Below are positions 1 through 7,213 of a DNA stretch of 8,290 nt, one piece after another. The notes beneath the pieces were generated by a model. It worked only from the letters and a program-made list of their open reading frames with translations, was not told the origin of the DNA and ran no database searches. The stretch is from an uncultured Parvularculaceae bacterium (lineage in GTDB: Bacteria > Pseudomonadota > Alphaproteobacteria > Caulobacterales > Parvularculaceae): NCBI GenBank assembly GCA_947259815.1, contig CAMYNO010000082.1, positions 1 to 8,290 on the forward strand. Reading direction: 5' to 3'. How positions within the stretch are numbered: the stretch's first letter is position 1; each line of letters starts with the position of its first letter. Both the position numbers and the translations under genes were made by a program.

Positions 1-175
1 CTATATAATCGCTATGGCTGCACGCTACAGCTTGGCGGCACGGATCAATGGGGCAATATCGTCAACGGCGTCGAACTATGCCGTCCTTGCGCCGGCATAG
101 TTCGACGCCGTTGACGATATTGCCCCATTGATCCGTGCCGCCAAGCTGTAGCGTGCAGCCATAGCGATTATATAG
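1..175. repeat. Perfect 83-base inverted repeat with 9-base loop (fold-back)
   Basis: Bases 1-83 are the exact reverse complement of bases 93-175, with loop TCCTTGCGC at 84-92. No mismatch was found in the 83 pairs. The right arm is ordinary tyrS coding sequence, and the left arm is the same sequence running back. Because the left arm begins at base 1, the palindrome may be longer than can be seen. Such a structure inside a conserved essential gene is typical of a chimeric fold-back join at a contig end. A real inverted duplication of the chromosome is the less likely alternative. Confidence 0.97.
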
Positions 176-730
176 CGCGTGGAAGTCGTATGCCTGCATG
201 AGCATGTAGTTGAACTCAAGAAAGGTCATCGGGCTTTCGCGCTCAAGCCGCAGTTTTACGCTATCAAAAGTCAGCATACGGTTGATTGTGAAGTGAACCC
301 CGTAATCGCGCAGGAATTCCACATAGCCGAGCTTTGACAGCCAGTCGTCATTATTGACCATCACCGCATCGGTGGGGCCGTCGCCGAAGGTCAGGAATTT
401 CTCAAATACCCCTTTGATGCCGTCGATATTCGATTGAATGCCGGCATCGGTGAGGAGCTTGCGCTGTTCGTCCTTGCCCGTGGGATCGCCAACCTTGGTG
501 GTGCCGCCGCCCATCAGCGGCAATGGCCGGTGGCCGCTCTGTTGCAGCCAGTAGAGCATCATGATCTGGATCAGGCTTCCTGCGTGAAGCGACGGGGCCG
601 TGGCGTCAAAGCCGATATAGCCGGTGACGACGCCCTCGGCGCAGGCCGCGTCAAGGCCGTCGATATTTGTTCCCTGGGCGATGAAGCCGCGTTCATCGAG
701 GACATTCAGGAAGTCGGATTTGTAAGTCAT
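62..730 (-). CDS. tyrS: Tyrosyl-tRNA synthetase, N-terminal half, 3' end lost in a fold-back palindrome
   Basis: This cytoplasmic class I aminoacyl-tRNA synthetase charges tRNA-Tyr with tyrosine. Visible motifs are the HIGH-type signature as HAGS at residues 49-52, the glycine-rich [16 protein letters not shown] stretch at about 73-88, the tyrosine-pocket helix YMLMQAYDF at 175-183 and GGTDQWGNI at 197-205. Bacterial TyrRS is normally about 400-420 residues, but this frame stops at 222. Residues up to about 216 read as genuine. The last six (217-222) and the stop at 62-64 are read from the mirrored arm of the palindrome, so they are not native. The KMSKS loop and the C-terminal tRNA-binding domain are absent. 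The start is ATG at 728-730, with no strong ribosome binding site. It lies head to head with anmK, an arrangement I recall as common in alphaproteobacteria. The family call is very secure. Whether the truncation is real or an assembly product cannot be decided here. Confidence 0.93.
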   Translation of the reverse strand: MTYKSDFLNVLDERGFIAQGTNIDGLDAACAEGVVTGYIGFDATAPSLHAGSLIQIMMLYWLQQSGHRPLPLMGGGTTKVGDPTGKDEQRKLLTDAGIQSNIDGIKGVFEKFLTFGDGPTDAVMVNNDDWLSKLGYVEFLRDYGVHFTINRMLTFDSVKLRLERESPMTFLEFNYMLMQAYDFHALYNRYGCTLQLGGTDQWGNIVNGVELCRRKDGIVRRR

Positions 731-901
731 TGGTTTTGTGTCTGGGTCTTTAGATCTGGCTTAAGCGACGCGCGTTAGCACGGGCCGCGCAACAATCCAA
801 ACTTTCCGGTTCGTCGCGCGATGAATATTGCGCCGGTCATTTGACCCCGGGCGAGAAGCAGCCGATTTTTCCCGCCAGATTTAAAGCTTTTGCGGTAAGT
901 C

Positions 902-2017
902 ATGTCCGGCGCACTCACATCCATTGGCGTTTCGAGCCGCGAGGATCTTTCCGGCATCGACGTGGCGCTGATTGAAACCGACGGCGATGAGTTCGTTGCG
1001 TCGGGCCCGTCGCTGCACATTCCCTTCCGTCGCGAGCTGAAAATACTGCTGCGTCGCGCGATATCGGCGGCGCGCGAGGGGCGCGAAGGCGCCGCTGACA
1101 TTGGCAAGGCCGGCGGCGAAATCACCAGCGCCTATATCGGCGCGGTCGAGAATTTTCTGGAACGTGAAAAGATCGCCCGCAAGGACGTCGATATTATCGG
1201 TCTTGCCGGACACAGATTGCTGCATCGCCCGCCTTCCGACGGCGCCGTGGGGCTGAGCTGGCGTATCGGCGATGGTAAAACCGTTTCCGAAGAAACCCGA
1301 ATGGACGTGGTTTCCGATTTCTGCGCCGCCGATATCGCTGCGGGCGGCTGCGGCGCGCCTTTGGCGCCGGTGTTTCATCGCGCTTTGATCGCCTCGATGG
1401 CGGACCGTCCGGTGTGTGCTGTCGGGGTGTTAACGCTCGAAGCGGCGGCGGCGCGCATCACCTATATTCCGGAGAATGCAACCGCCGGCGACTTGCTCGC
1501 CTATGATGCGGGGCCGGGGCTTTTGCTGCTGGATGACTGGACGGGTCTGCGCAAAGACGACGACCCGAGCCGGCTGGGCGCGGTCGACGAGGAAGCGCTT
1601 TCGATGCTGCTCCTCAATCCCTATTTCCGGCGACCGCCGCCAAAATCACTCGACGGCTATGCGTTCAAGCTCGATATGCTGTTGAAAGCCGAGCCGGCGG
1701 ACGCCCGCGCGACAATCGCCGGATTGATTGCCGGGGCGATTGCGCGCTCGGAGTCTTTTTTAGGGGAGCCGCCGGGTGGCTATATCGTCTGCGGTGAGGG
1801 GCGTACACGCGACGGCGTGATGGCGATGCTCGGCGACCGGCTGGAAGCGGAGATCGCGACGGCTGAGGACGCCGGCTGGCGCGGCGATTTTCTGGCGGCG
1901 GAGAGTTTTGCGTTTCTTGCGGTGCGAAGCCTCAAAAAACTGCCGCTTACCTATCTGAAAACGACCCGCGCCCCGGCGCCGGTGCGCGGCGGCGTATACC
2001 ACCGCGCCCCGGTTTGA
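902..2017 (+). CDS. anmK: AnmK-family protein (anhydro-N-acetylmuramic acid kinase), divergent, possible pseudokinase
   Basis: AnmK opens and phosphorylates 1,6-anhydro-N-acetylmuramate to MurNAc-6-phosphate during cytoplasmic recycling of peptidoglycan. Family identity rests on SGIDVALIETDG (17-28), VVSDFCAADIAAGG then GAPLAPVFHRAL (136-162), DAGPG...DDW (202-213), NPYFRRPPPKSLDGYAF (239-255) and the tail GWRGDFLAAESFAFLAVRSL (325-344). The 371-residue length is normal. The hallmark motifs are altered. The phosphate loop MSGTSxDG is SSREDLSG (11-18), SHGQT is LAGHR (101-105), NIGGxAN is replaced by an alanine-rich LEAAAAR (179-185), TGPGN is AGPGL (203-207), and GGGRxNP is CGEGRTRDG (297-305). 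It may therefore be a catalytically weak or inactive homologue. The start is ATG at 902, because an in-frame TAA at 896-898 excludes anything longer. The frame is undamaged, and the position beside tyrS suggests the ancestral locus rather than a recent import. Confidence 0.88.
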   Translation: MSGALTSIGVSSREDLSGIDVALIETDGDEFVASGPSLHIPFRRELKILLRRAISAAREGREGAADIGKAGGEITSAYIGAVENFLEREKIARKDVDIIGLAGHRLLHRPPSDGAVGLSWRIGDGKTVSEETRMDVVSDFCAADIAAGGCGAPLAPVFHRALIASMADRPVCAVGVLTLEAAAARITYIPENATAGDLLAYDAGPGLLLLDDWTGLRKDDDPSRLGAVDEEALSMLLLNPYFRRPPPKSLDGYAFKLDMLLKAEPADARATIAGLIAGAIARSESFLGEPPGGYIVCGEGRTRDGVMAMLGDRLEAEIATAEDAGWRGDFLAAESFAFLAVRSLKKLPLTYLKTTRAPAPVRGGVYHRAPV

Positions 2018-2020
2018 GGG

Positions 2021-4180
2021 TTAAAACTTCGCGCGCACTGTGAAGCGTGCGTTCAACGGTTCGCCCGTGGAAATGTTGTTGTCATTGTGCGCTGCGGGGA
2101 AATAGTCCGTATCGAACAGGTTTTCGACATTGACCTGTAATTCGAGGTTATCGGAAAGTTCGTAAAAAGCGGCGGCGTCAACGCGGGTGAAGCCGGGCAG
2201 TTCGACCGAGTTGCCGATCGATGCAAATTGCGAAGACTGATGTGTCAGGCCGAGCCCAAGGGCAAAGCGGGAGGTGACGGCGTAACGGTTCCAGAGCGAG
2301 AACATATGTTCGGGAACCTGGGCGAGGGTGCGGTTGGCGAGCGCGCCGGCGACGACGCGGCCCCGCTCATCGCCGTCGAGATAGCTGTAGCCGGCGTTGA
2401 TGCTCCAGCCCGGCATTACTTCGCCGACAAACTGTAACTCAAATCCGCGCGTGCGGCTGCCGACGGTAATGGCGTTGCCCGGATCGCTGGGGTCCGCCGT
2501 CAACCCGTTTTCCCGGTCGAGCTGGAAGATCGCGGCGGTCACGGAAAGCGTGTCGGCTATGTCCCATTTGGCGCCGATTTCATAGTTTTCAAAAGATTCC
2601 GGCGCCAGCGTTGCGCTTGAGAGGCTGAGCGACAGGAACTGATCGCCTGACCGCGGCAGGAAGGATTTTGAATAGCTGGCGTAAAGCGAAGCGGACTCAA
2701 TCGGCTTGAAGATGACGCCAACGCGCGGCGACCATTTCTCATCGCTGCGCGATGTCAGCCCGGCGCCGCCGCCGGCAATGGCAATCTGATCGACGGCGTC
2801 AATCTCGAAGCGGTCATAGCGCACGCCGCCGATGATTTTTATGAGCGATCCGATATCGATCTGATCCTGAAAATAAACCGATGTGGCGGTGACGTCAGAC
2901 TGCCGATCGCGCGTGAAGACAGGAAAGGCGAAAGCCGGAATGACAAGCGGGTCGGTGAACGCGAAGGTAATCTGGTCGTCCATGCTGTTCGCGAACTCAA
3001 CGTCGCGCCGGGCGTTGTCGGACTCCTGATCGGCGTATTCAAAACCGATCAGCAGCTTGTGCGCCAGCGGGCCGGTATCAATCTTGCCGACAAGATTGGC
3101 CTGAAAGATCAGGTTCTGACGCTTGGTGGTGTCGCGATAACCGTCGAGGGAAACTTCGCCAAGCGAATCATCAAAGCCGATCGGATAGAGATTTTGGTAA
3201 AGCTTGTCATAATCGGCGTACTGAACCGTCGCATCGGCTTTCAGCATATCGCTGAATTCATGATCGATGCGTAACCGGGCAATATGCGCTGATAGTTCCG
3301 TTACATTCGCGTCCGGGTCGCCAAAGAATGTTTCGTCAAACCCGGCCAGCGGTTCGCCATTCAGCGAGGGAACGCCGCGGTCGACCGTGCGGTCGTCATG
3401 CACATATTCGTATGAGGCAAGGATGCGTGTCGCGGGCGAGAGCTTAAAGGCGACTGTCGGGTTCACCGCATAGCGGTCGCCGCCAAAAAAGTCGCGATGA
3501 TTATCGAGAGACTCGTAATAAGCGTTCAGGCGCGCGGCGGCTGCTTCGCCTAACGGCGCATTGACATCGCCGCTTGCGTATACCGATCCGAATGTATCGG
3601 CGCTTAACGATCCGCCGACAAACACTTCGTCCGTCGTCGGTGTTTTTGTCACGCGGTTGATTACGCCGCCGCCGCCGCCGCGACCAAAGATCATGGCGTT
3701 TGCGCCTTTGAGAATTTCGATGCGATCAAGATTATAGAGCGGGCGGAAATACTGAACGTCGTCGCGCAAACCGTCGATAAAGAAATCCGCTGTTGTATTC
3801 TGCCCCCGGATTGTAATCTGGTCGCGATGGCCCTCGCCCTGACCGGTTGAGGCGCCGGGGGTAAAACGCAAGGCTTCGGCAATGTCGGTGATTGCCTGAT
3901 CGTCAAGCTGTTCGCGCGATAAAACGGTGAGGCTCTGTGGAATATTGATTAGTGCGGTGTCGGTTTTCATCGCGCTTGAATTTTCTACGCGCTGGTATTT
4001 CCCCCGCACTGTGATCGAATCTTCGATCATGGCCGCATAGGCGATTTTGATCGGCTCGGCATCGGAACCGGTTTGATCGGCCCTGGCGATGGTGGTCAGC
4101 GCCAGAACTGACGCTGCGCTGATGAAATAGGTGCGCAACACGGATACGGCTCCCTTTTTTACCGGCGCAAGGCGCCGCAT
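2021..4180 (-). CDS. TonB-dependent siderophore receptor, outer membrane
   Basis: This outer-membrane gated channel takes up ferric siderophore using TonB-ExbBD energy. In order it shows a signal peptide (hydrophobic YFISAASVLALTTIARA, likely cleaved after residue 34), a TonB-box-like DSITV (54-58), a plug domain from about 70 to 185 and a beta-barrel to the C-terminus, which ends in the usual phenylalanine. The plug contains NIPQSLTVLSREQL, GASTGQGEGHRDQITIRGQ, FFIDGLRDDVQYFRPLYNLD and RIEILKGANAMIFGRGGGGG. It resembles catecholate-type (Fiu-like) receptors, but the siderophore cannot be read from sequence. The 719 residues are normal for the family. The 3' end converges on anmK with only 3 bases between stops. 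A Fur-box-like site lies about 40 bases upstream. The ATG at 4178-4180 has no good ribosome site. A GTG at 4139-4141 (codon 14) sits 8 bases after AAGGGAG and gives a tidier signal peptide, so it may be the true start. Confidence 0.95.
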   Translation of the reverse strand: MRRLAPVKKGAVSVLRTYFISAASVLALTTIARADQTGSDAEPIKIAYAAMIEDSITVRGKYQRVENSSAMKTDTALINIPQSLTVLSREQLDDQAITDIAEALRFTPGASTGQGEGHRDQITIRGQNTTADFFIDGLRDDVQYFRPLYNLDRIEILKGANAMIFGRGGGGGVINRVTKTPTTDEVFVGGSLSADTFGSVYASGDVNAPLGEAAAARLNAYYESLDNHRDFFGGDRYAVNPTVAFKLSPATRILASYEYVHDDRTVDRGVPSLNGEPLAGFDETFFGDPDANVTELSAHIARLRIDHEFSDMLKADATVQYADYDKLYQNLYPIGFDDSLGEVSLDGYRDTTKRQNLIFQANLVGKIDTGPLAHKLLIGFEYADQESDNARRDVEFANSMDDQITFAFTDPLVIPAFAFPVFTRDRQSDVTATSVYFQDQIDIGSLIKIIGGVRYDRFEIDAVDQIAIAGGGAGLTSRSDEKWSPRVGVIFKPIESASLYASYSKSFLPRSGDQFLSLSLSSATLAPESFENYEIGAKWDIADTLSVTAAIFQLDRENGLTADPSDPGNAITVGSRTRGFELQFVGEVMPGWSINAGYSYLDGDERGRVVAGALANRTLAQVPEHMFSLWNRYAVTSRFALGLGLTHQSSQFASIGNSVELPGFTRVDAAAFYELSDNLELQVNVENLFDTDYFPAAHNDNNISTGEPLNARFTVRAKF
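4150..4156 (-). promoter_or_regulatory. Ribosome binding site favouring an internal GTG start of the siderophore receptor
   Basis: Minus-strand AAGGGAG is followed after 8 bases by GTG at 4141-4139, in frame with the receptor. The start would then give VLRTYFISAASVLALTTIARA, a compact classic signal peptide. The upstream ATG at 4178-4180 lacks any purine-rich site at the right distance. This is a reasoned preference. N-terminal data or conservation in relatives would settle it. Confidence 0.55.
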
Positions 4181-4219
4181 AGTTGCAAATGATTGGCAGA
4201 AGCGGTTGGCTACGCTCGC

Positions 4220-4235
4220 TAATAATGATTGTCAA
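4220..4235 (-). promoter_or_regulatory. Fur-box-like operator overlapping a -35-like TTGACA
   Basis: Read on the minus strand, TGACAATCATTATTA (4234-4220) matches the 7-1-7 Fur consensus TGATAATnATTATCA at all but two of the 14 specified positions. It lies 39 bases before the receptor's upstream ATG. A perfect -35 hexamer TTGACA (minus strand, 4235-4230) overlaps it, so a bound iron-loaded Fur would block the promoter. I see no strong -10 at the ideal distance. The divergent pterin dehydratase gene starts 93 bases away on the other side and might share the control. The site does not show the TGA-N9-TCA pattern of RirA operators. Confidence 0.65.
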
Positions 4236-4327
4236 TTGCATGGCGGCGGCGAGCCCCGCGACCATTCGACAACCGATGACAGGGATGGCGGGGCGCCCTA
4301 CATCGGTGGAAAGCATGAGGACCGGCG

Positions 4328-4621
4328 ATGACTGGTAAATTGACGGATGCAGAGCGCCAGAGTTTTCTGGAACAGAACCCGGAATGGAAGCCGGTCGAGG
4401 GCCGCGACGCAGTCTTCCGCGCCTTCCGGTTTGCGGATTTCAACGCCGCGTTCGGCTTTATGACCCGCGTTGCCTTGGCGGCCGAAAAGGCGGATCATCA
4501 CCCCGAATGGTCCAACGTTTACAACAAGGTTGAAATCACGCTTACCACCCACGATGCGGGCGGGCTTTCAGCGCGCGATATTGCTCTGGCCGGGTTTATC
4601 GACAAGGCGGCGGCGCCTTGA
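4328..4621 (+). CDS. phhB: Pterin-4a-carbinolamine dehydratase (4a-hydroxytetrahydrobiopterin dehydratase)
   Basis: This small cytoplasmic enzyme (EC 4.2.1.96) dehydrates 4a-hydroxytetrahydropterin so the cofactor of aromatic amino acid hydroxylases can be recycled. In bacteria some members have been linked to other pterin or molybdopterin roles. The 97 residues are normal for the family. The signature is clear: [18 protein letters not shown] (53-70), with H57, H58, P59 and W61, then [14 protein letters not shown] (71-84), with H75 and D76. The start ATG at 4328 is supported by GAGG at 4317-4320, 7 bases upstream. No phenylalanine hydroxylase lies beside it. It is divergent from the siderophore receptor across a 147-base region carrying the Fur-like site. 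A terminator-like hairpin follows, which separates it from chvI. The family call is secure, but its partner pathway here is unknown. Confidence 0.95.
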   Translation: MTGKLTDAERQSFLEQNPEWKPVEGRDAVFRAFRFADFNAAFGFMTRVALAAEKADHHPEWSNVYNKVEITLTTHDAGGLSARDIALAGFIDKAAAP

Positions 4622-4628
4622 AATTGAC

Positions 4629-4663
4629 ACCGCCCGGCCTTCTCCGCGCCGGGCCGGCGGTTT
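4629..4663 (+). terminator. Probable terminator hairpin after the pterin dehydratase gene
   Basis: Eight bases after the stop codon, CCCGGC (4633-4638) pairs with GCCGGG (4648-4653) around a 9-base loop. ACCG (4629-4632) can pair with CGGT (4658-4661) across a small bulge. Only a short TTT follows (4661-4663), so intrinsic termination may be weak. It could equally be a processing or mRNA-stability hairpin at the boundary with chvI. Confidence 0.45.
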
Positions 4664-4697
4664 AGTAAGAGATTGAATTTACACGGGATAGAGAAGA

Positions 4698-5393
4698 ATG
4701 GCGACCATTGCGCTTGTTGACGACGACGAAAACATTCTGACGTCGGTTTCGATCGCCCTTGAGGCGGAGGGGCACACGGTAAAATCTTTCGAAGACGGCG
4801 CCGCCGCTCTTGAATTCATTACGTCAACGCCGCCGGACATGGTGGTCTCCGATATCAAGATGCCGACCATGGACGGCATGGAGCTGCTGCGCCGGATACG
4901 CCAGAATTCCAGCTTGCCGTTGATCTTCCTGACCTCGAAGGATGAGGAGATCGACGAGGTTCTGGGCCTGACCATGGGCGCGGACGATTACGTCAAGAAA
5001 CCATTCTCCCAGCGCTTGCTCATGGAGCGGGTGAAGGCGGTTCTCCGCCGCGGCGAGGCCAATGCGTCGCCTGACCCTGAAGACGAGAAAAAAGTCCTTC
5101 GCCGCGGCAAGCTGACCCTAGATCCGTTGCGCCACGCCTGTTTGTGGACCGAAAAGCCGGTGGTGTTGACCGTTACGGAATTTCTTATCCTGAATTCGCT
5201 CGCCCAGCGGCCCGGCTTTGTCAAAAGCCGCGATCAGTTGATGGACGCCGCCTATGACGATCAGGTCTATGTTGACGACCGCACCATTGACAGTCACATC
5301 AAACGCATACGGAAAAAGTTTCGGCAGGTGGACAACGAGTTTGATTCAATCGAGACGCTGTATGGCGTCGGATACAAATACAAGGAAGACTAG
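4698..5393 (+). CDS. chvI: Response regulator ChvI (OmpR/PhoB type)
   Basis: This cytoplasmic DNA-binding regulator is phosphorylated by ChvG. In rhizobia and Agrobacterium the pair controls responses to acid, envelope stress and host contact. The receiver domain (about 1-120) has the acidic pocket D8-D10, phospho-acceptor D52 in VVSDIKMP, T79 in [11 protein letters not shown] and K101 in VKKPFS. The winged-helix output domain (about 136-229) has [17 protein letters not shown] and the recognition segment [16 protein letters not shown], and it ends YGVGYKYKE. The run [12 protein letters not shown] near the start and the [10 protein letters not shown] block are characteristic of ChvI rather than of generic OmpR regulators. 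The length of 231 residues is close to that of known ChvI proteins. The stop lies 6 bases before chvG, which indicates co-transcription and probably translational coupling. The start ATG at 4698 is preceded by the purine-rich GGGATAGAGAAGA. Confidence 0.96.
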   Translation: MATIALVDDDENILTSVSIALEAEGHTVKSFEDGAAALEFITSTPPDMVVSDIKMPTMDGMELLRRIRQNSSLPLIFLTSKDEEIDEVLGLTMGADDYVKKPFSQRLLMERVKAVLRRGEANASPDPEDEKKVLRRGKLTLDPLRHACLWTEKPVVLTVTEFLILNSLAQRPGFVKSRDQLMDAAYDDQVYVDDRTIDSHIKRIRKKFRQVDNEFDSIETLYGVGYKYKED

Positions 5394-5399
5394 CCGCCC

Positions 5400-7139
5400 A
5401 TGACGGGTGAGCGCCCGGCGCCCCAAAGCGGGGAATTGGGGCGGCGACGCCGCGCACGCGTGGCGTTTTCGCGCCTGACGGTGACGATTGTCCTCGCCAA
5501 TCTGATCGGGCTCGTAATCTTGCTGCTGGGTTCCTTTGCGCTCACCAATTACCGCGACGGCCTGATCGAGGCGAAGCTGGAGGGCGTGCGCGCGCAGGCG
5601 CAGATCATCGCCGATGTTCTCGCCCAGGTCGCTATCGACGAGACGTCCTGCCAACCGGTGGAAGAAGCCGATGTTGAGCGATTGGGTGAGGAAGTGGCGC
5701 TGTGCTCCCTCGCGCTCAACCAGACCGATGTGCGCGAAGTCTTCAATCGCGTGTGGGACAGTTTCGAAGGACGTGTACGGATTTTCAATGCGCCGCAGAC
5801 ATTTGAAAATCCGCCCGTGTCCGATGCGAGCATACTCCTGATCGAAGATATCGTCCTGCGTCAGGATCGTATTGAAGCGGAAAGCCTGCCGCCGCTTGAA
5901 GATCAGGACAAGCGAAACGCCTTTACGCTGGATACGGTCTGGCAGGGTTTTATCAATTTTTTTTCAAGCGATTATCATGACCACGCTGCGCTTCGCCGCC
6001 TTGAGGATGAACTCAACGAAGCGCTCGACTCATCGCCTTTTGCCGAAGATCGCGGCGCCGCCTCGGTGCGGATTGACGAGGAGGGGCAGCTTGTTGTTTC
6101 GGTGACCGTGCCGATCCGCCGGGTGCAGGCGATTTACGGGCTTGTGACGGCGGAATCCGGCGGCATTGATGAACTGGTCGAACGCGCAAGACTGTCGATC
6201 CTGCCGTTTTTCGGGCTTGCCATGGCGGCGGCGATTTTATCGTCGCTGCTGCTGACCGCGATGATTGCGCAACCGATCCGCCAGCATGCGATTGCGGCGG
6301 ACAAGGTACGCGAGGGTATCGCGGCGGCCGGACGCGCGCGCATTCCCGATTTTACCAACCGCAAGGATGAAATCGGCGAACTGTCCGGTTCGCTGAAGTC
6401 GATGACGCAGGCGATCTATGCGCGCATAGATGCAATCGAAAGTTTCGCAGCGGATGTTTCCCATGAATTGAAGAACCCGCTGACGTCTATCCGAAGCGCA
6501 GCGGAAACGTTGCAGATAGCGAAGACGCCGGAGCAACAGCAGAAACTGCTGGGCGTCATTCAAAAAGATGTGGCGCGCATGGATCGTCTGATTACGGACA
6601 TATCCAATGCGTCGCGCCTCGATGCGGAACTGGCGCGGGAGAGTCGCGAAGTCGTTGATCTCGTGCAGCTCATCAAGGACATCACCCTTGTTTATGACCA
6701 GACGTCAAAGGACGGTGAGGCAAGCGTTGTCTTTTCCGACCCGATCCAGGGCGTCTATGTCCTCGGCAACGCGGCGGCGCTGGGGCAGGTTGCCCGTAAT
6801 CTGATAGACAATGCCCGCTCCTTCAGTCCCCCGGGCGGCGAAGTGCGGGTTCGCGTCGAGGCGCCGACCCAGCGCCTCTCGATTGCCCGGCTGATCGTCG
6901 AAGACGACGGACCCGGCGTTCCGCCCGACAATCTGGAATCGATTTTCCAGCGTTTTTACACCAAGCGGCCGACGGGGACTTCCTTTGGCAATAATTCCGG
7001 CCTTGGCCTCGCCATCTCACGACAGATTATCGAGTCCCATGGCGGGCGGATTTACGCCGAGAACAGGCTGGAAAACCCTGACGATCTGAACGGACTGAGG
7101 CGCGGTGCGCGATTTATTGTTGAATTACCAGCCGATTAA
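5400..7139 (+). CDS. chvG: Sensor histidine kinase ChvG
   Basis: This inner-membrane sensor kinase autophosphorylates on histidine and passes the phosphate to ChvI D52. A short basic cytoplasmic N-terminus (RRRRAR) precedes a first membrane segment (about 27-48). A periplasmic sensing region (about 50-265) follows, then a second membrane segment (about 266-289) and a HAMP linker (about 290-340). The dimerisation helix has VSHELKNPLTS with phospho-acceptor H355. The ATPase domain shows the N box RNLIDNA (N467), EDDGPG (501-506), FQRF (516-519) and GLGL (534-537), so all catalytic motifs are intact. At 579 residues it is close to the usual ChvG length. The periplasmic part contains two cysteines, C84 and C102, which could form a disulfide. 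In the usual alphaproteobacterial order hprK comes next, but here only 74 bases separate it from the EIIA gene. Confidence 0.95.
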   Translation: MTGERPAPQSGELGRRRRARVAFSRLTVTIVLANLIGLVILLLGSFALTNYRDGLIEAKLEGVRAQAQIIADVLAQVAIDETSCQPVEEADVERLGEEVALCSLALNQTDVREVFNRVWDSFEGRVRIFNAPQTFENPPVSDASILLIEDIVLRQDRIEAESLPPLEDQDKRNAFTLDTVWQGFINFFSSDYHDHAALRRLEDELNEALDSSPFAEDRGAASVRIDEEGQLVVSVTVPIRRVQAIYGLVTAESGGIDELVERARLSILPFFGLAMAAAILSSLLLTAMIAQPIRQHAIAADKVREGIAAAGRARIPDFTNRKDEIGELSGSLKSMTQAIYARIDAIESFAADVSHELKNPLTSIRSAAETLQIAKTPEQQQKLLGVIQKDVARMDRLITDISNASRLDAELARESREVVDLVQLIKDITLVYDQTSKDGEASVVFSDPIQGVYVLGNAAALGQVARNLIDNARSFSPPGGEVRVRVEAPTQRLSIARLIVEDDGPGVPPDNLESIFQRFYTKRPTGTSFGNNSGLGLAISRQIIESHGGRIYAENRLENPDDLNGLRRGARFIVELPAD

Positions 7140-7200
7140 GGTGACGATTCCGGTGGACATTTGAATGCTGCGCCGCAACATTCGCGGTCCTGTATGAATT

Positions 7201-7204
7201 GGAG
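7201..7204 (+). promoter_or_regulatory. Ribosome binding site setting the EIIA-Man start at 7214
   Basis: GGAG at 7201-7204 lies 9 bases before ATG 7214. A longer reading from TTG 7199 would place this site inside the coding sequence and add MELFL ahead of the beta-strand start MIGLVVVTHG, so the ATG is preferred. Confidence 0.8.
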
Positions 7205-7213
7205 TTGTTTTTG

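Noticed and set aside
434..778. Open frame of 114 codons on the plus strand
   Set aside because: It is fully antisense to tyrS and its upstream region. It has no recognisable motif, and its composition is as expected for a shadow frame.
731..901. Promoters for the divergent tyrS and anmK genes
   Set aside because: The 171-base gap must contain them, but I could not find hexamer pairs with convincing spacing on either strand, and saw no T-box or other riboswitch structure.
881..1378. Open frame of 165 codons on the minus strand
   Set aside because: It is antisense to anmK with no family motif. AnmK in the opposite frame explains the codon pattern.
4624..4629. Perfect TTGACA as a possible -35 for chvI
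   Set aside because: No -10-like hexamer occurs 16-18 bases downstream. That position lies inside the GC-rich hairpin.
7199..7213. Longer EIIA-Man start at TTG 7199
   Set aside because: It would include the ribosome binding site in the coding sequence, and the family begins at the MIGLVVVTHG strand.
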